The notes: a model not told the origin generated them from the letters alone. DNA of 64,000 bases from Baekduia alba (GCF_028416635.1 NZ_CP114013.1:4278001-4342000); one strand, 5' to 3'; counted from the first letter of the stretch, positions 50,735 to 59,919 are shown. Program-made: numbers and translations.

Positions 50735-51309
50735 CCGCCCAGGTGCTCGCGGAGGTGGGCCGCGGCGCGGCCGCGGTGGCTGATCGCGCCCTTCTCGGCC
50801 GGCGTGAGCTCGGCCATCGTGCGGCCCGCGGGCGGCGGGATCTCGTCGTCGGGCAGGAACGCCGGGTCGTAGCCGAAGCCGCCGTCGCCCCGCGGCCGCG
50901 CCGCCAGCGTCCCGGTGCAGCGGCCCTCGAAGTGCGCTTCGGTTCCGGCCGTCGGGTCGACGAGCGCGATCACGCAGACGTACGCCAGCGCGCTGCCGGC
51001 GGGCGCCTCGACGAGCAGCTTGTCGAGGTTCTGCGCGTCGGTCGCGTCCTCCCCGGCGAATCGCGCGGAGTAGACGCCCGGCCGGCCGCCGAGCGCCTCG
51101 GACGCGATGCCGGAGTCGTCGGCGATCACCGGCACGCCCAGCGCCTGCGCGGCCGCGCGCGCCTTGCCCAGGGCGTTCTCGGCGAACGTCGTCCCGGTCT
51201 CGGGCGGCAGCGCGACGGCGGCCGGCAGCGCGACGACTTCGTGCGGCGCGAGCAGCGCGGAGAACTCCTCCGCCTTGTGGTCGTTGCGCGTCGCGAGGAC
51301 CAACCTCAT
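50731..51309 (-). CDS. rdgB: XTP/dITP diphosphatase (RdgB/HAM1)
   Basis: 192 residues. [78 protein letters not shown] and ISHRGRAA are the family's substrate and metal sites. It removes non-canonical purine triphosphates. ATG at 51309 overlaps the rph stop (ATGA); the rph-rdgB pair is a classical order. Confidence 0.95.
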   Translation of the reverse strand: MRLVLATRNDHKAEEFSALLAPHEVVALPAAVALPPETGTTFAENALGKARAAAQALGVPVIADDSGIASEALGGRPGVYSARFAGEDATDAQNLDKLLVEAPAGSALAYVCVIALVDPTAGTEAHFEGRCTGTLAARPRGDGGFGYDPAFLPDDEIPPPAGRTMAELTPAEKGAISHRGRAAAHLREHLGG

Positions 51310-52037
51310 GGCCTTGCTCCGGCCGCGATCGCCGCGTCCTGCACGCGGCGCAGCTCGACGATCCCGCTCTCGGCCAGCCGCAGCAGCTCGTCGAGGTGCG
51401 CGCGGCTCAGCGGCGTGCGCTCGGCCGTGGCCTGGACCTCCACGAGTCCGCCGTCGCCGGTCATGACGACGTTGGCGTCGACCTCGGCGCTCGAGTCCTC
51501 GGGGTAGTCGAGGTCGAGCAGCGGCACGCCGTCGACGATCCCGCACGAGATCGCGGCGATCGAACCGGTCAGCGGCGAGCGCGGGATGGTGCCCGCCGCG
51601 ACGAGCTTCTCGCACGCGAGCGCGAGCGCGACGTAGGCGCCGGTGATCGACGCGGTCCGCGTCCCGCCGTCGGCCTGCAGCACGTCGCAGTCGAGGTAGA
51701 TGGAGTTCTCGCCCAGCGCGGAGAAGTCCACGACGCCGCGCAGCGAGCGGCCGATCAACCGCTGGATCTCGACCGTGCGGCCGTCGGCGCGGCCCTTGGT
51801 GACGTCGCGCGCCTTGCGCGACCCCGTCGACGCGGGGAGCATCCCGTACTCGGCGGTGACCCAGCCCAGGCCGCTGTTGGCGCGCCAGCGCGGCACGCCG
51901 TCCTGCGCCGACGCCGTGCAGATCACGCGCGTCTCCCCCATCGAGATCAGCGCCGAGCCCGACGCGGTCCGGACGAAGCCGGGCTCGATGGTCACCGGCC
52001 GCAGCGCGTCGGCGCCACGGTCGTAGGAGCGGGTCAC
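51306..52037 (-). CDS. rph: Ribonuclease PH
   Basis: 243 residues. [10 protein letters not shown] near the start, [88 protein letters not shown] (phosphate/metal site) and [16 protein letters not shown] are intact. It trims tRNA 3' ends using phosphate. GTG at 52037 gives the GTGA overlap with the murI stop seen throughout this block; a GTG four codons earlier (52049) is possible. Confidence 0.95.
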   Translation of the reverse strand: MTRSYDRGADALRPVTIEPGFVRTASGSALISMGETRVICTASAQDGVPRWRANSGLGWVTAEYGMLPASTGSRKARDVTKGRADGRTVEIQRLIGRSLRGVVDFSALGENSIYLDCDVLQADGGTRTASITGAYVALALACEKLVAAGTIPRSPLTGSIAAISCGIVDGVPLLDLDYPEDSSAEVDANVVMTGDGGLVEVQATAERTPLSRAHLDELLRLAESGIVELRRVQDAAIAAGARP

Positions 52038-52912
52038 GGTCGCGGCCACGCGGGCACCTCGGCGTTCGGGGAGGGCGCGAGGTCGACGTGCTCGACCTCG
52101 GTCAACGGCATCTGCAGGAAGCGGGTGCCGAGCGCGCGGAACGCGCCGGCGTCGCCGGTGCAGAGGAAGGAGTAGGTGCCCTCGCCCGCGCGCCCCGAGG
52201 CGAGGTCGCGCGAGCCGAGGACGTGCTCGACCTGGCGGGCCAGCGCGGCGCCGGACGTCACGATCGTCGCGTGGCGGCCGAGCATGCGCTGGATCATCGG
52301 GCGCACGAGCGGGTAGTGCGTGCAGCCGAGGATCACGGTGTCCACGCCGGCCTCGACGAGCGGGGCGCAGTAGCCGCGGACGACGTCTTCCAGCTCACGG
52401 GTGAACAGGTCGCCGCCCGGCGGGTCCTGGACCAGCGGCGCGAGGTCCGGGCACGCGACCGCGAGCAGGTCGACGTGCGGGTCGACGGCCGCGACCGCCC
52501 GCTCGTAGGCGCCCGAGGCGACCGTGGCGCGCGTGGCGAGCAGGCCGATCCGGCCGCTGCGCGTGACCGCGACCGCCTGCGCCGCCTCGGGCCGCACGAC
52601 CCCGATGACGTCGATGCCGAGCGTCGTCTCCAGCATGCGGCGTTGCAGGGCCGGCAGCGCCGCGGACGTCATCGAGTTGCAGGCGACGACGAGCAGCTTG
52701 GCCCGGCGCGCGATCAGCTCGTCGGCGATGTCCATGCCGAAGCGCTCGAGCTCCTCTGGCGTGCGCTCCCCATACGGAAAGCGCGCGCTGTCGCCTAGGT
52801 AGACGTAGTCCTCCTGGGGCAGCGAGACGAGGAGCTCGTGCAGCACGGTGAGCCCTCCGACGCCGGAGTCGAAGACGGCGATCGGACGGTCGCGCGGGTC
52901 GGCGGCGGGCAC
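52034..52912 (-). CDS. murI: Glutamate racemase
   Basis: 292 residues. [33 protein letters not shown] (first catalytic Cys) and [13 protein letters not shown] (second Cys) are the racemase marks; [10 protein letters not shown] is also conserved. It makes D-glutamate for peptidoglycan. GTG at 52912 is chosen because TACGAT (minus, 52920-52925) is 7 nt before it. First gene of the run murI-rph-rdgB-CDF. Confidence 0.95.
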   Translation of the reverse strand: MPAADPRDRPIAVFDSGVGGLTVLHELLVSLPQEDYVYLGDSARFPYGERTPEELERFGMDIADELIARRAKLLVVACNSMTSAALPALQRRMLETTLGIDVIGVVRPEAAQAVAVTRSGRIGLLATRATVASGAYERAVAAVDPHVDLLAVACPDLAPLVQDPPGGDLFTRELEDVVRGYCAPLVEAGVDTVILGCTHYPLVRPMIQRMLGRHATIVTSGAALARQVEHVLGSRDLASGRAGEGTYSFLCTGDAGAFRALGTRFLQMPLTEVEHVDLAPSPNAEVPAWPRP

Positions 52913-52961
52913 GCCGCCCATCGTAGGCGGCGTGCCCGAAGGAGCGCGGGCGGCCACGTCG

Positions 52962-53210
52962 CTACTTGGACTTCGGCGGATCGCCGACACCGTCGATCGA
53001 GTCCTTCAGCTTGCCGATGATCGTCGCGCCGAGGTCGGTGCCCGACTTGGTCTTCAGCGCGACGATCGCGGCCATGATCCCGGCGATGAGCAGGATCAGC
53101 CCGATGTACTCGACGGTCCCCTGCCCGTCGTCGCGGGCGATGAGGGCGCGGTGGGCCTTGTGCAACTCGTGATGGGTCGTCGCGTGAGCGAAACCCAGGG
53201 CGCGGTACAT
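52962..53210 (-). CDS. Flp/Fap-type (type IVb) pilin-like protein
   Basis: 82 residues. Basic N-terminal part to about residue 30, then DDGQGTVEYIGLILLIAGIMAAIVAL, the processing region (G before QGTVEY, with Glu at position 5 of the mature part) and hydrophobic helix of Flp-type pilins, then a short tail GKLKDSIDGVGDPPKSK. The leader is long for the family. GGAGAG 6 nt before the ATG is a Shine-Dalgarno. No prepilin peptidase or Tad genes are adjacent; the GspE/PilB-type ATPase at 38135 is the only pilus-type partner in view. Confidence 0.75.
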   Translation of the reverse strand: MYRALGFAHATTHHELHKAHRALIARDDGQGTVEYIGLILLIAGIMAAIVALKTKSGTDLGATIIGKLKDSIDGVGDPPKSK

Positions 53211-53326
53211 ACGTCTCTCCAAGTGATGCGGGTGAACGAGATGACCGAGATGCTGGGCTGCCGCGCGTGACGGATCTACGCGCGAACGTGACGAAAGCGC
53301 GCAGCGCTGGCGACGGAACACGCTGG

Positions 53327-53356
53327 TATGGTCCGGACCGGCGCCGAAGAGGCGCC
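53327..53356 (+). promoter_or_regulatory. -10 box and 5'-terminal hairpin before a Zn-ribbon gene
   Basis: TATGGT (53327-53332) predicts a transcript start near 53339. GGCGCC-GAAGA-GGCGCC (53340-53356) would then be the first bases of the mRNA, followed by TTCTTCCT and the ATG at 53365. There is no Shine-Dalgarno. A hairpin at the very 5' end could protect the mRNA or block initiation. Confidence 0.4.
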
Positions 53357-53364
53357 TTCTTCCT

Positions 53365-54195
53365 ATGAAGGGTCCCCTCCGCCGCATCAGCCTGCGTCGG
53401 CGTCCAGCCGAGGCGAGCCCGCAGGAGTCGCAGCCCACGATGGTCGCGCCTCCGCAGGCGCCGCCGGCCGCTCCGCTTCCCGCCGGCCTCGCCCCCGAGG
53501 ACGTCGCCCCGTCCCGTCCCAGCTTCCGCGACCGCGGGCGGCTGCGGCGCCGGCTGCGCTACCTGCGTCGCGTCCGCGAGCTGGGCTTCCGCGACCTGGG
53601 CGGCCTGGCCTTCGACCTGCACCGCTTCGCCCGGCGCAACGACGAGCTGGTGCTCGGCAAGCTGGCCGCGCTGGACGCCGTGGACCGTGAGCTGCGCGCG
53701 ATCGAGCGGGTGCTCGACGAGCGCCGCGACATCGTCGAGCTGCGCGAGCCGGGCGTCGCCGCGTGCCCCCGCTGCGGCGCGCTGCACGGCAGCGACGCGC
53801 GGTTCTGCCCCCAGTGCGGGACGCAGTTCAGCGGGCCGCTGGCGATGGTCGAGGTCGGCGGCGTCGCGACGCCGGCGCCCGAGGCCGCACCGTCCGCACA
53901 GCATCCGCCAGCGGTGAGTCCCGCTGAGCTCGCTTCAACGCCCGTGTCCGGCGCACTGGAGGGCAACCCGCCGGCCGAGACGCCCCCGGTGGAGGAGGCG
54001 CCGACGACGGTGACCGAGGGCGACGCGCCCGCCGGTCCGACGCCGGGCCCCGACGCCCCGACCACCCCCGGCGACTCGCCCACCCAGGCGTTCCGGCCGG
54101 TCGGCGGCGAGGGCCCGAGCCACCGCGAGTCCAACGGCTCGCCGTCGGTCAGCAGCGGCGACCCGCTCGCCCAGCGCGAGCGCCCCGAGGCGTGA
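53365..54195 (+). CDS. Zinc-ribbon protein of unknown function with disordered tail
   Basis: 276 residues. Basic N-terminus and Pro/Ala linker, then a helical Arg-rich part (about 52-125, RDRGRLRRRLRYLRRVRELGFRDLGGLAFDLHRFARRNDELV), then CPRCGALHGSDARFCPQCG (about 134-152), a CxxC-x10-CxxC ribbon, and a long Pro/Thr/Glu tail. The helical part followed by a ribbon suggests a scaffold or nucleic-acid-binding role, but nothing specific. It is coupled with the next Zn-ribbon gene by a 4-nt overlap. Confidence 0.65.
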   Translation: MKGPLRRISLRRRPAEASPQESQPTMVAPPQAPPAAPLPAGLAPEDVAPSRPSFRDRGRLRRRLRYLRRVRELGFRDLGGLAFDLHRFARRNDELVLGKLAALDAVDRELRAIERVLDERRDIVELREPGVAACPRCGALHGSDARFCPQCGTQFSGPLAMVEVGGVATPAPEAAPSAQHPPAVSPAELASTPVSGALEGNPPAETPPVEEAPTTVTEGDAPAGPTPGPDAPTTPGDSPTQAFRPVGGEGPSHRESNGSPSVSSGDPLAQRERPEA

Positions 54196-54572
54196 GCGCG
54201 CACGAGCCGCCGCACGTGCCCGGGCCCGCCCCGGTGCCGTTGCGGTGCCCGCGCTGCGGGGCGAACGTCGCGCCGGAGCAGGACTGGTGCCTGGAGTGCG
54301 GCGCGCCGGCCAGGACGCGGCTCGCGCCGACGCCGAACTGGCGCGCGCCGATCGCGCTCGTCGCCGTCGTGGTCCTGCTCGCCGGCGTCGCGCTGGCCTT
54401 CGCCTTCACCGCGCTGACCGACGACGACGGCACGATCTCCGCCGCCACCTCGGCGACGACCGCGCCCGCCCAGCCGAACGAGACGACGCCGCAGACGAGC
54501 GTCCCGACCGCGCCCGCCGCGACCGCGACCTCCCCCGCCGCCTCCGCGGCGATCCCGGGCAGCGGGGGGTAG
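54192..54572 (+). CDS. Zinc-ribbon single-pass membrane protein
   Basis: 126 residues: CPRCGANVAPEQDWCLECG (about 19-37) and one transmembrane helix (about 53-74, IALVAVVVLLAGVALAFAFTAL), then a Thr/Ala/Pro-rich external tail. GTG at 54192 overlaps the previous stop (GTGA). Both neighbouring proteins have the same ribbon type, so they may work together. Function unknown. Confidence 0.7.
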   Translation: MSAHEPPHVPGPAPVPLRCPRCGANVAPEQDWCLECGAPARTRLAPTPNWRAPIALVAVVVLLAGVALAFAFTALTDDDGTISAATSATTAPAQPNETTPQTSVPTAPAATATSPAASAAIPGSGG

Positions 54573-54610
54573 CTGGGCCCCAGGGGGCGATTTCACGCCA
54601 CGACCAATGG

Positions 54611-55633
54611 CTACCCCAAAAGCCCCGCGTGCCGCGCGAGGAACCCCTCGCTCAGCGCGTGCACCGGCAGCTCCGGCGCCGCGACGGCGCCTTCCGCCCC
54701 GAGCACCTCGAGCGTCGCCACCAGGCCCCTCGACAGCGCGCCGAGGTCGTAGCCGCCCTCCAGGACGACGCCGACGGGAACGTCCAGCGCGTCGGCGACC
54801 GCGCGCACCGACGCCGCCATCGTGGCGTAGCCCGCGTCGGTCACGCGGCCGTCGGCCAGCGGGTCGTCGGCGTGCGCGTCGAAGCCCGCCGACACCAGGA
54901 TCAACCCAGGCCTATAAGAACGGGCGAGCGGCACCACGACGTGCTCGACCAGCGACCCGTACACGTCGTCGCCGCTGCCCGGCGGCACCGGCAGGTTGAC
55001 CGTGTGCCCGCGGCCCGCGCCGGCGCCCGTCTCCCCCGCCGCGCCCGTCCCCGGGTAGAGCGGCCACTGGTGGATCGACGCGAACAGCACCTCGTCGGTG
55101 TCGTAGAACACGTCCTGCGTGCCGTTGCCGTGATGGACGTCCCAGTCGAGGATCAGCACGCGCTCGATCCCGTAGCGCGCGCGCGCCCAGCGGGCGCCGA
55201 CCGCCACGTTGTTGAACAGGCAGAACCCCATCGAGCGCCGGATCTCGGCGTGATGGCCCGGCGGGCGATGGAGGGAGACCGCGAGCCGCGGCGCGTCGGC
55301 GCCGTCACCGCCCAGCAGCGTGTCCACGACCCCGACGGCGCCGCCGGCCGCGTGCAGCGCCGCCTCCCACGATCCCGGCGAGACCACCGTGTCGGCGTCG
55401 ATCGCGCCGCCGCCCGACACGCACAGCTCGTGCAGGCCGTTGATCAGCCGCGCCGGATGCACCGCCTCGAGCTGGCCGCGCGTCGCCTCCGGGGACTCGG
55501 CGCGGGCGAAGCCCAGCCAGTCGCGCGCCTCGAGCGCGCGCTCGATCGCGACGATGCGCGCCGGCTGCTCCGGGTGCGGCCCCGGGTCGTGCAGCAGCGA
55601 CGAGGGATGTGAGAGCAGGACGGGTCGAGCCAT
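54611..55633 (-). CDS. Histone-deacetylase-family hydrolase (AcuC/acetylpolyamine amidohydrolase-like)
   Basis: 340 residues. HPSSLLHDPGPHPEQPARI at the N-terminus, RPPGHHAEIRRSMGFCLFNNVAVGA (catalytic His pair), LILDWDVHHGNGTQDVFY (zinc Asp/His) and SAGFDAHADDPLADGRV (zinc Asp) are complete. Bacterial members deacetylate acetyl-lysine or acetylpolyamines. TAGCGT (minus, 55643-55648) lies 9 nt before the ATG. Divergent from nadB across a tandem promoter repeat. Confidence 0.9.
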   Translation of the reverse strand: MARPVLLSHPSSLLHDPGPHPEQPARIVAIERALEARDWLGFARAESPEATRGQLEAVHPARLINGLHELCVSGGGAIDADTVVSPGSWEAALHAAGGAVGVVDTLLGGDGADAPRLAVSLHRPPGHHAEIRRSMGFCLFNNVAVGARWARARYGIERVLILDWDVHHGNGTQDVFYDTDEVLFASIHQWPLYPGTGAAGETGAGAGRGHTVNLPVPPGSGDDVYGSLVEHVVVPLARSYRPGLILVSAGFDAHADDPLADGRVTDAGYATMAASVRAVADALDVPVGVVLEGGYDLGALSRGLVATLEVLGAEGAVAAPELPVHALSEGFLARHAGLLG

Positions 55634-55654
55634 CGCGTGGCTACGCTACCCGCG

Positions 55655-55835
55655 CGGCGGTGTCTGGGACGCCCGCCACCAGCTGAACGAAGGGCGCCGG
55701 CGCTAGGGTCCTGGCGGTGTCTGGGACGCGCGCCGCGAGCTGAACGAAGGGCGCCGGCGCTAGGGTCCTGGCGGTGTCTGGGACGCGCGCCGCGAGCTGA
55801 ACGAAGGGCGCCGGCGCTAGGGTCCTGCGCGTGTC
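55655..55835 (+). repeat. 57-bp tandem repeat carrying promoter and start codon of nadB
   Basis: GTGTC(T/C) occurs at 55660, 55717, 55774 and 55831, exactly 57 apart; the last is the nadB start. TAGGGT occurs at 55704, 55761 and 55818, each 7-8 nt before the following GTG. The units are nearly identical (the first differs in its CGCCC...ACC part). Each extra GTG opens a short frame such as VSGTRAAS then TGA. So nadB has three in-tandem copies of a leaderless promoter-start module. Confidence 0.88.
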
Positions 55836-57297
55836 CGGTCCCCCGCCGTCCCCCACTGTCGACGCCGAGGTCGCGGTCGTCGGCGCCGGCGCCGCCGGCC
55901 TGTACGCCGCGCTCACGGCCGCGCGCGCCGGCGCGCGCGTAGCCCTCGTCTCCGCCACGCCGCTCGCCCAGACCGCGTCCTACTGGGCGCAGGGCGGGCT
56001 CGCCGCCGCGCTGGACCCGACCGACTCGCCGGACCTGCACCGCCGCGACACCGAGATCGCCGGTCGCGGCATCGTCCGGCGCTCGGCCGCCAGCCTGCTG
56101 TGCCGCGAGGCGCCCGGCGCCGTGCGCGAGCTCGAGGAGCACGGCGTCACCTTCGACCGCGACGCCAGCGGCGGCCTCGCCCTCGGCCTCGAGGGCGGTC
56201 ACTCCAAGCGCCGCGTCGTCCACGCCGGCGGCAGCGCCACCGGCCGCCGCGTCGTCCGCCAGCTCAGCGCCGTCGTCGTCGAGGAGCCCCGGATCGAGGT
56301 CCTGGAGCAGGCCCGCGCCGCCGCGCCCTGGACCGTCGACGGCCGCTGCGTCGGCGTCGTGCTCGAAGACGGCCGCGCCGTCCGCGCGCGCGCGACCGTC
56401 CTGGCCACCGGCGGCGCCGCCGCGCTCTGGGCCCGCACGACCAACCCGCCAGGCTCCCTGGGCATCGGCATGATGCTCGCCCACGCCGCCGGCGCCGCGC
56501 TCGCCGACCTGGAGTTCGTCCAGTTCCACCCGACTGCGGTGACGGGCATCCCGGGCCGTGAGGGCTTCCTGGTCTCCGAGGCGATCCGCGGCGAGGGCGC
56601 CACGCTCCTGGACGCCAACCACGAGCGCTTCGTCGAGGAGCTCAAGCCGCGCGACGAGGTCGCGCTCGCCGTCTTCCGCAAGATGGTCGAGCAGGACACC
56701 AAGAACGTCTGGCTCGACATGCGCCACGTCGACCCGATGGCCTTCCCGAACATCGTCGGCGCGCTGCGCGAGTCCGGCCTGGACCCGGCGACCGAGCTCG
56801 TCCCGGTCAGCCCCGCCAGCCACTTCTGCATGGGCGGCGTGGTCGCCGACCTGGACGGCGCGAGCAGCGTGCCCGGGCTGTACGTCGTCGGCGAGACCGC
56901 GTGCACCGGCCTGCACGGCGCCAACCGCCTCGCGTCCAACTCGCTGACCGAGTGCTTCGTCCAGGGCAAGCGCGCCGCGCTCGCCGGCCTGTCGGAGCCG
57001 CGCCTGCCCGTCGCGCCCGAGAACCCGCCGCAGACGACGGCGATCGTCGCGCCGACCCAGGCGACCCGCGACGCCCTCTGGCTCCACGCCGGGCTGCGCC
57101 GCGACGCCGACGGTCTGCGGCAGCTCAGCGCCGATCCGCACCCACTGGCGCAGATCGTCGCCGCGTGCGGCATGCTCCGCCAGGAGAGCCGCGGCGCGCA
57201 CTTCCGCAGCGACTTCCCCGAGGTCGATCCAGCCCTCGACGGCCACCACGCCGTCGTGCGCAACGGCGGTTCCCCCGCCTTCGAGTCCTGGACCTGA
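55831..57297 (+). CDS. nadB: L-aspartate oxidase
   Basis: 488 residues. FAD motif VAVVGAGAAGLYAALTAARAGARVALVS, SYWAQGGLAAAL, GFLVSEAIRGEGATLLD, and CTGLHGANRLASNSLTECFVQGKRAA are typical of NadB; HFCMGGVVADLDGASSVPGLYVVGETA is also present. It oxidises aspartate to iminoaspartate in NAD synthesis. The length is somewhat below the usual 510-540 because the C-terminal helical domain is short. GTG at 55831, 7 nt after TAGGGT. No nadA or nadC lies downstream here. Confidence 0.94.
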   Translation: MSGPPPSPTVDAEVAVVGAGAAGLYAALTAARAGARVALVSATPLAQTASYWAQGGLAAALDPTDSPDLHRRDTEIAGRGIVRRSAASLLCREAPGAVRELEEHGVTFDRDASGGLALGLEGGHSKRRVVHAGGSATGRRVVRQLSAVVVEEPRIEVLEQARAAAPWTVDGRCVGVVLEDGRAVRARATVLATGGAAALWARTTNPPGSLGIGMMLAHAAGAALADLEFVQFHPTAVTGIPGREGFLVSEAIRGEGATLLDANHERFVEELKPRDEVALAVFRKMVEQDTKNVWLDMRHVDPMAFPNIVGALRESGLDPATELVPVSPASHFCMGGVVADLDGASSVPGLYVVGETACTGLHGANRLASNSLTECFVQGKRAALAGLSEPRLPVAPENPPQTTAIVAPTQATRDALWLHAGLRRDADGLRQLSADPHPLAQIVAACGMLRQESRGAHFRSDFPEVDPALDGHHAVVRNGGSPAFESWT

Positions 57298-57438
57298 GCG
57301 GCGCTTCGCGCCGGTCGGCTGAACGCCGGCACCCTCTTAACGCGAACTCAACAGACCGTGCGTTGGTGCTTCATGAGGCCGGGGCACGATGGATCCGGTC
57401 GGGGAGCCAGCCAAGCCCAGGGTCAAGGGGAGGTCAGC

Positions 57439-57870
57439 ATGTACCAGTTCAGCCGAGGGATGTACCGGGAGCTCGCCAAGGACGTCGACGCGTCCGTCTG
57501 CGAGGAGGCGCACCAGCACGTCCTCCACGCATGCGAGCAGAACATCGAGCGACTCGTCGGCGATCGTCATTACTTCGCGCGGCCCGCGCGAACGCTGTTC
57601 AACGACATCCGGCGCTACTTCCCGATGACGGCGCAGGCGCGGGTCTGGAGCGTCGTCCAGCGCTACGTCGCGTGCGCCGAGGAGTGGCTCGACCGCCTGC
57701 CGCAGAACGGCATCGACGTCAACGGCCAGCCGCTGCAGTGCCGCGCGACCACCCGCCGCGGGACCGCCTGTCAGCGCATGCCGCTGCCGCACAACGGCTA
57801 CTGCCCGTCGCACCAGCACCTCGCCGAGACCGAGGAGCTCGACGACGTGCGCGAGGCCATCGCCGCGTAG
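57439..57870 (+). CDS. Small protein with C-terminal CxnC-CxxH zinc motif
   Basis: 143 residues. Helical N-terminal part (about 1-90), then CRATTRRGTACQRMPLPHNGYCPSHQ (about 96-121), the pattern CxxxTxxGxxCxxxxLxxxxYCxxH of small zinc-binding modules (DUF5763-like) found in phage-related and environmental bacterial proteins. GGGGAGG 6 nt before ATG 57439 is a good Shine-Dalgarno. Function unknown. The nadB-side gap has CGGCGC-TTC-GCGCCG (57298-57315 region), a short stem that may end nadB transcription. Confidence 0.65.
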   Translation: MYQFSRGMYRELAKDVDASVCEEAHQHVLHACEQNIERLVGDRHYFARPARTLFNDIRRYFPMTAQARVWSVVQRYVACAEEWLDRLPQNGIDVNGQPLQCRATTRRGTACQRMPLPHNGYCPSHQHLAETEELDDVREAIAA

Positions 57871-57900
57871 CACCCCGAGAAGCTTGGAGGCAGCACCCCG

Positions 57901-57948
57901 CGAGGCGCGGACCGGCTCCCCGACCGAGGAGACGCGGCCCGCGCCTCG
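57901..57948. promoter_or_regulatory. Inverted repeat over the -35 region of hyuA
   Basis: CGAGGCGCGG (57901-57910) and CCGCGCCTCG (57939-57948) are perfect arms 28 bp apart. The right arm ends one base before TAGGTT (57950-57955), the likely -10 box, 8 nt before the hyuA GTG. A dimeric regulator bound to both arms would cover the promoter. Confidence 0.5.
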
Positions 57949-57963
57949 ATAGGTTCCGTCCCG

Positions 57964-59919
57964 GTGCTGCTCGGGGTCGACGTCGGAGGGACCTTCACCG
58001 ACGCCGTCCTGGTCGACGGCGGGCGCCTCGTCACGGCCAAGGCGCCGACGACGCCCGAGGACCAGTCGCGCGGCGTGCTCGACGCGGTTCGCGCCGCGCT
58101 GCAGGCCGCGGGCGATCGCGCGGCGGGCGACGTCGCGGGCTTCGCGCACGGCATGACGGTCGCGACCAACGCGCTGCTGGAGGGCGTCGGCGCGCGGACC
58201 GTGCTGTGCGCCACCGAGGGCTTCGTGGACGTCGTGGAGCTCGGGCGCCAGGCCCGTCCGGAGCTGTACCGGCTGTGCGCCGACCGGCCGGCGCCGCTCG
58301 TGCCGCCGCAACGCCGTGTCGCGGTGCCGGAGCGGATGGGCCCGGACGGCGTCCTACGCACGCTGACCGAGGACGCCGCGCGCGCCGTCGCCGACGCGGT
58401 CGCGGCGCTGCGCCCGGAGGCGGTGGCCGTCGTGCTGCTGCACGCCTACCGCCATCCGGAGCACGAGCAGCGGCTGGGTCGCGCGCTGCGCGAGCGGCTC
58501 GGCGACGACGTCCACGTCTCGCTCTCCCACGAGGTCACCGCGACGTTCCGCGAGTTCGAGCGCGCCGCCACCACCGAGGTCGACGCCGCGTTGTCGCCGC
58601 TGTTGCGCGCCTACCTGCGGCGGCTCGTCGCCGGCGCGCGGGACGACGGCCTCCCGGAGCCGGCGATCATGCAGTCCAGCGGCGGGCTGACGGACGCCGC
58701 GACCGCGGCGGGCCACGCGGCGCTCACGGTCCTGTCCGGGCCCGCCGGCGGCGCCGCGGCGGCCGCGCTGCTCAGCGCCCGCCTCGACGAGCCCGACCTG
58801 CTGTGCTTCGACATGGGCGGGACGTCGTGCGACGTCTGCGTCGTCGAAGGCGGGCGCGTGCGCATCAAAGGGACTCACCCGCCCCGCGAGATCGGCGGCC
58901 GCCCGCTGGCGCTGCCGATGGTCGACATCCACACCGTCGGCGCCGGCGGAGGCTCGATCGCCTGGCGCGACGCGGGCGGCGCGCTGCGCGTCGGGCCGCG
59001 CTCGGCGGGCGCCGACCCCGGGCCGGCCTGCTACGGCCGCGGCGGCACCGAGCCGACGGTCACCGACGCCAACCTCGTCCTCGGGCATCTCGACGCCGAG
59101 CGCCCGCTGGCCGGCGGCGTGCGCCTGAACGCCGACGCGGCGCGGCGCGCGGTCGCCGCGCTGGCCGACGAGCTGGGGCTGCCGGACGCGCGGGCGTGCG
59201 CCGAGGGCATCGTCCGCGTCGCCAACACCGAGATGGTGCGGGCGCTGCGCGTCGTCACCGTGGAGCGCGGGATCGACCCGCGGCGCTTCGCGCTGCTGGC
59301 CTTCGGCGGCGCCGGCCCGCTCCACGCGGCGGCGATCGCCGAGGAGCTCGGCATCGGGCGGATCGTGGTGCCGCGCGCCGCCGGCGTCCTCAGCGCGCTC
59401 GGCCTCGCCGCCGCCGAGCGCCGCCGCGACAGCGCCCGGTCGGTCCTGCTGCGCGGCGCGGCGCTGACCGACGACGCGCTGCGCCAGCTGGCCGGCGACG
59501 CCGACGAGGTCACGTGGGACGCGCGCTACGTCGGCCAGTCCCACGAGCTGTCGCTGCGCGACGTGCCGCCGGCCGCCGACGCGCTGCGCGAGGCGTTCGC
59601 CGCCGCCCACGACGAGCGCTACGGATACCGCGACGACGGCGCCGAGATCGAGCTGGTGACCGTCCGGACCGCGCGCGTCGAGGCCGGGCCCGAGGTGCGC
59701 TGGGAGGCCGAGGACGGCGCCGCGCAAGACGCGGTGGTCGGTCCCACCGTCGTCCACCTGCCCGAGGCGACGCTCGTCGTGCCCGACGGCTGGCGCGGCG
59801 CGACCGACGCGACCGACGCGGTGCTCCTGGAGCGCGCGGAAGCGCTCGCCGAGGGAGCTCGCCTTCCGGGCGGGAGCTCGCCGGAGGCTCCCTCCCGCGG
59901 CGGTGGAGGGCCACCATGA
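57964..59919 (+). CDS. hyuA: Hydantoinase/oxoprolinase family protein, subunit A
   Basis: 651 residues. LGVDVGGTFTDAVLVDGG (actin-like ATP phosphate 1 site), HGMTVATNALLEGVGARTVLCATEGFVDVVELGRQ, MQSSGGLTDA and CFDMGGTSCDVCVVEGG, VDIHTVGAGGGSIAWRDAGGALRVGPRSAGADPGPACYGRGG and FGGAGPLHA are the HyuA set. With HyuB it forms an ATP-dependent amidohydrolase; substrates in the family are N-methylhydantoin, 5-oxoproline or (for acetone carboxylase) ketones. GTG at 57964 follows TAGGTT by 8 nt. The stop overlaps the hyuB start (ATGA). Confidence 0.92.
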   Translation: MLLGVDVGGTFTDAVLVDGGRLVTAKAPTTPEDQSRGVLDAVRAALQAAGDRAAGDVAGFAHGMTVATNALLEGVGARTVLCATEGFVDVVELGRQARPELYRLCADRPAPLVPPQRRVAVPERMGPDGVLRTLTEDAARAVADAVAALRPEAVAVVLLHAYRHPEHEQRLGRALRERLGDDVHVSLSHEVTATFREFERAATTEVDAALSPLLRAYLRRLVAGARDDGLPEPAIMQSSGGLTDAATAAGHAALTVLSGPAGGAAAAALLSARLDEPDLLCFDMGGTSCDVCVVEGGRVRIKGTHPPREIGGRPLALPMVDIHTVGAGGGSIAWRDAGGALRVGPRSAGADPGPACYGRGGTEPTVTDANLVLGHLDAERPLAGGVRLNADAARRAVAALADELGLPDARACAEGIVRVANTEMVRALRVVTVERGIDPRRFALLAFGGAGPLHAAAIAEELGIGRIVVPRAAGVLSALGLAAAERRRDSARSVLLRGAALTDDALRQLAGDADEVTWDARYVGQSHELSLRDVPPAADALREAFAAAHDERYGYRDDGAEIELVTVRTARVEAGPEVRWEAEDGAAQDAVVGPTVVHLPEATLVVPDGWRGATDATDAVLLERAEALAEGARLPGGSSPEAPSRGGGGPP

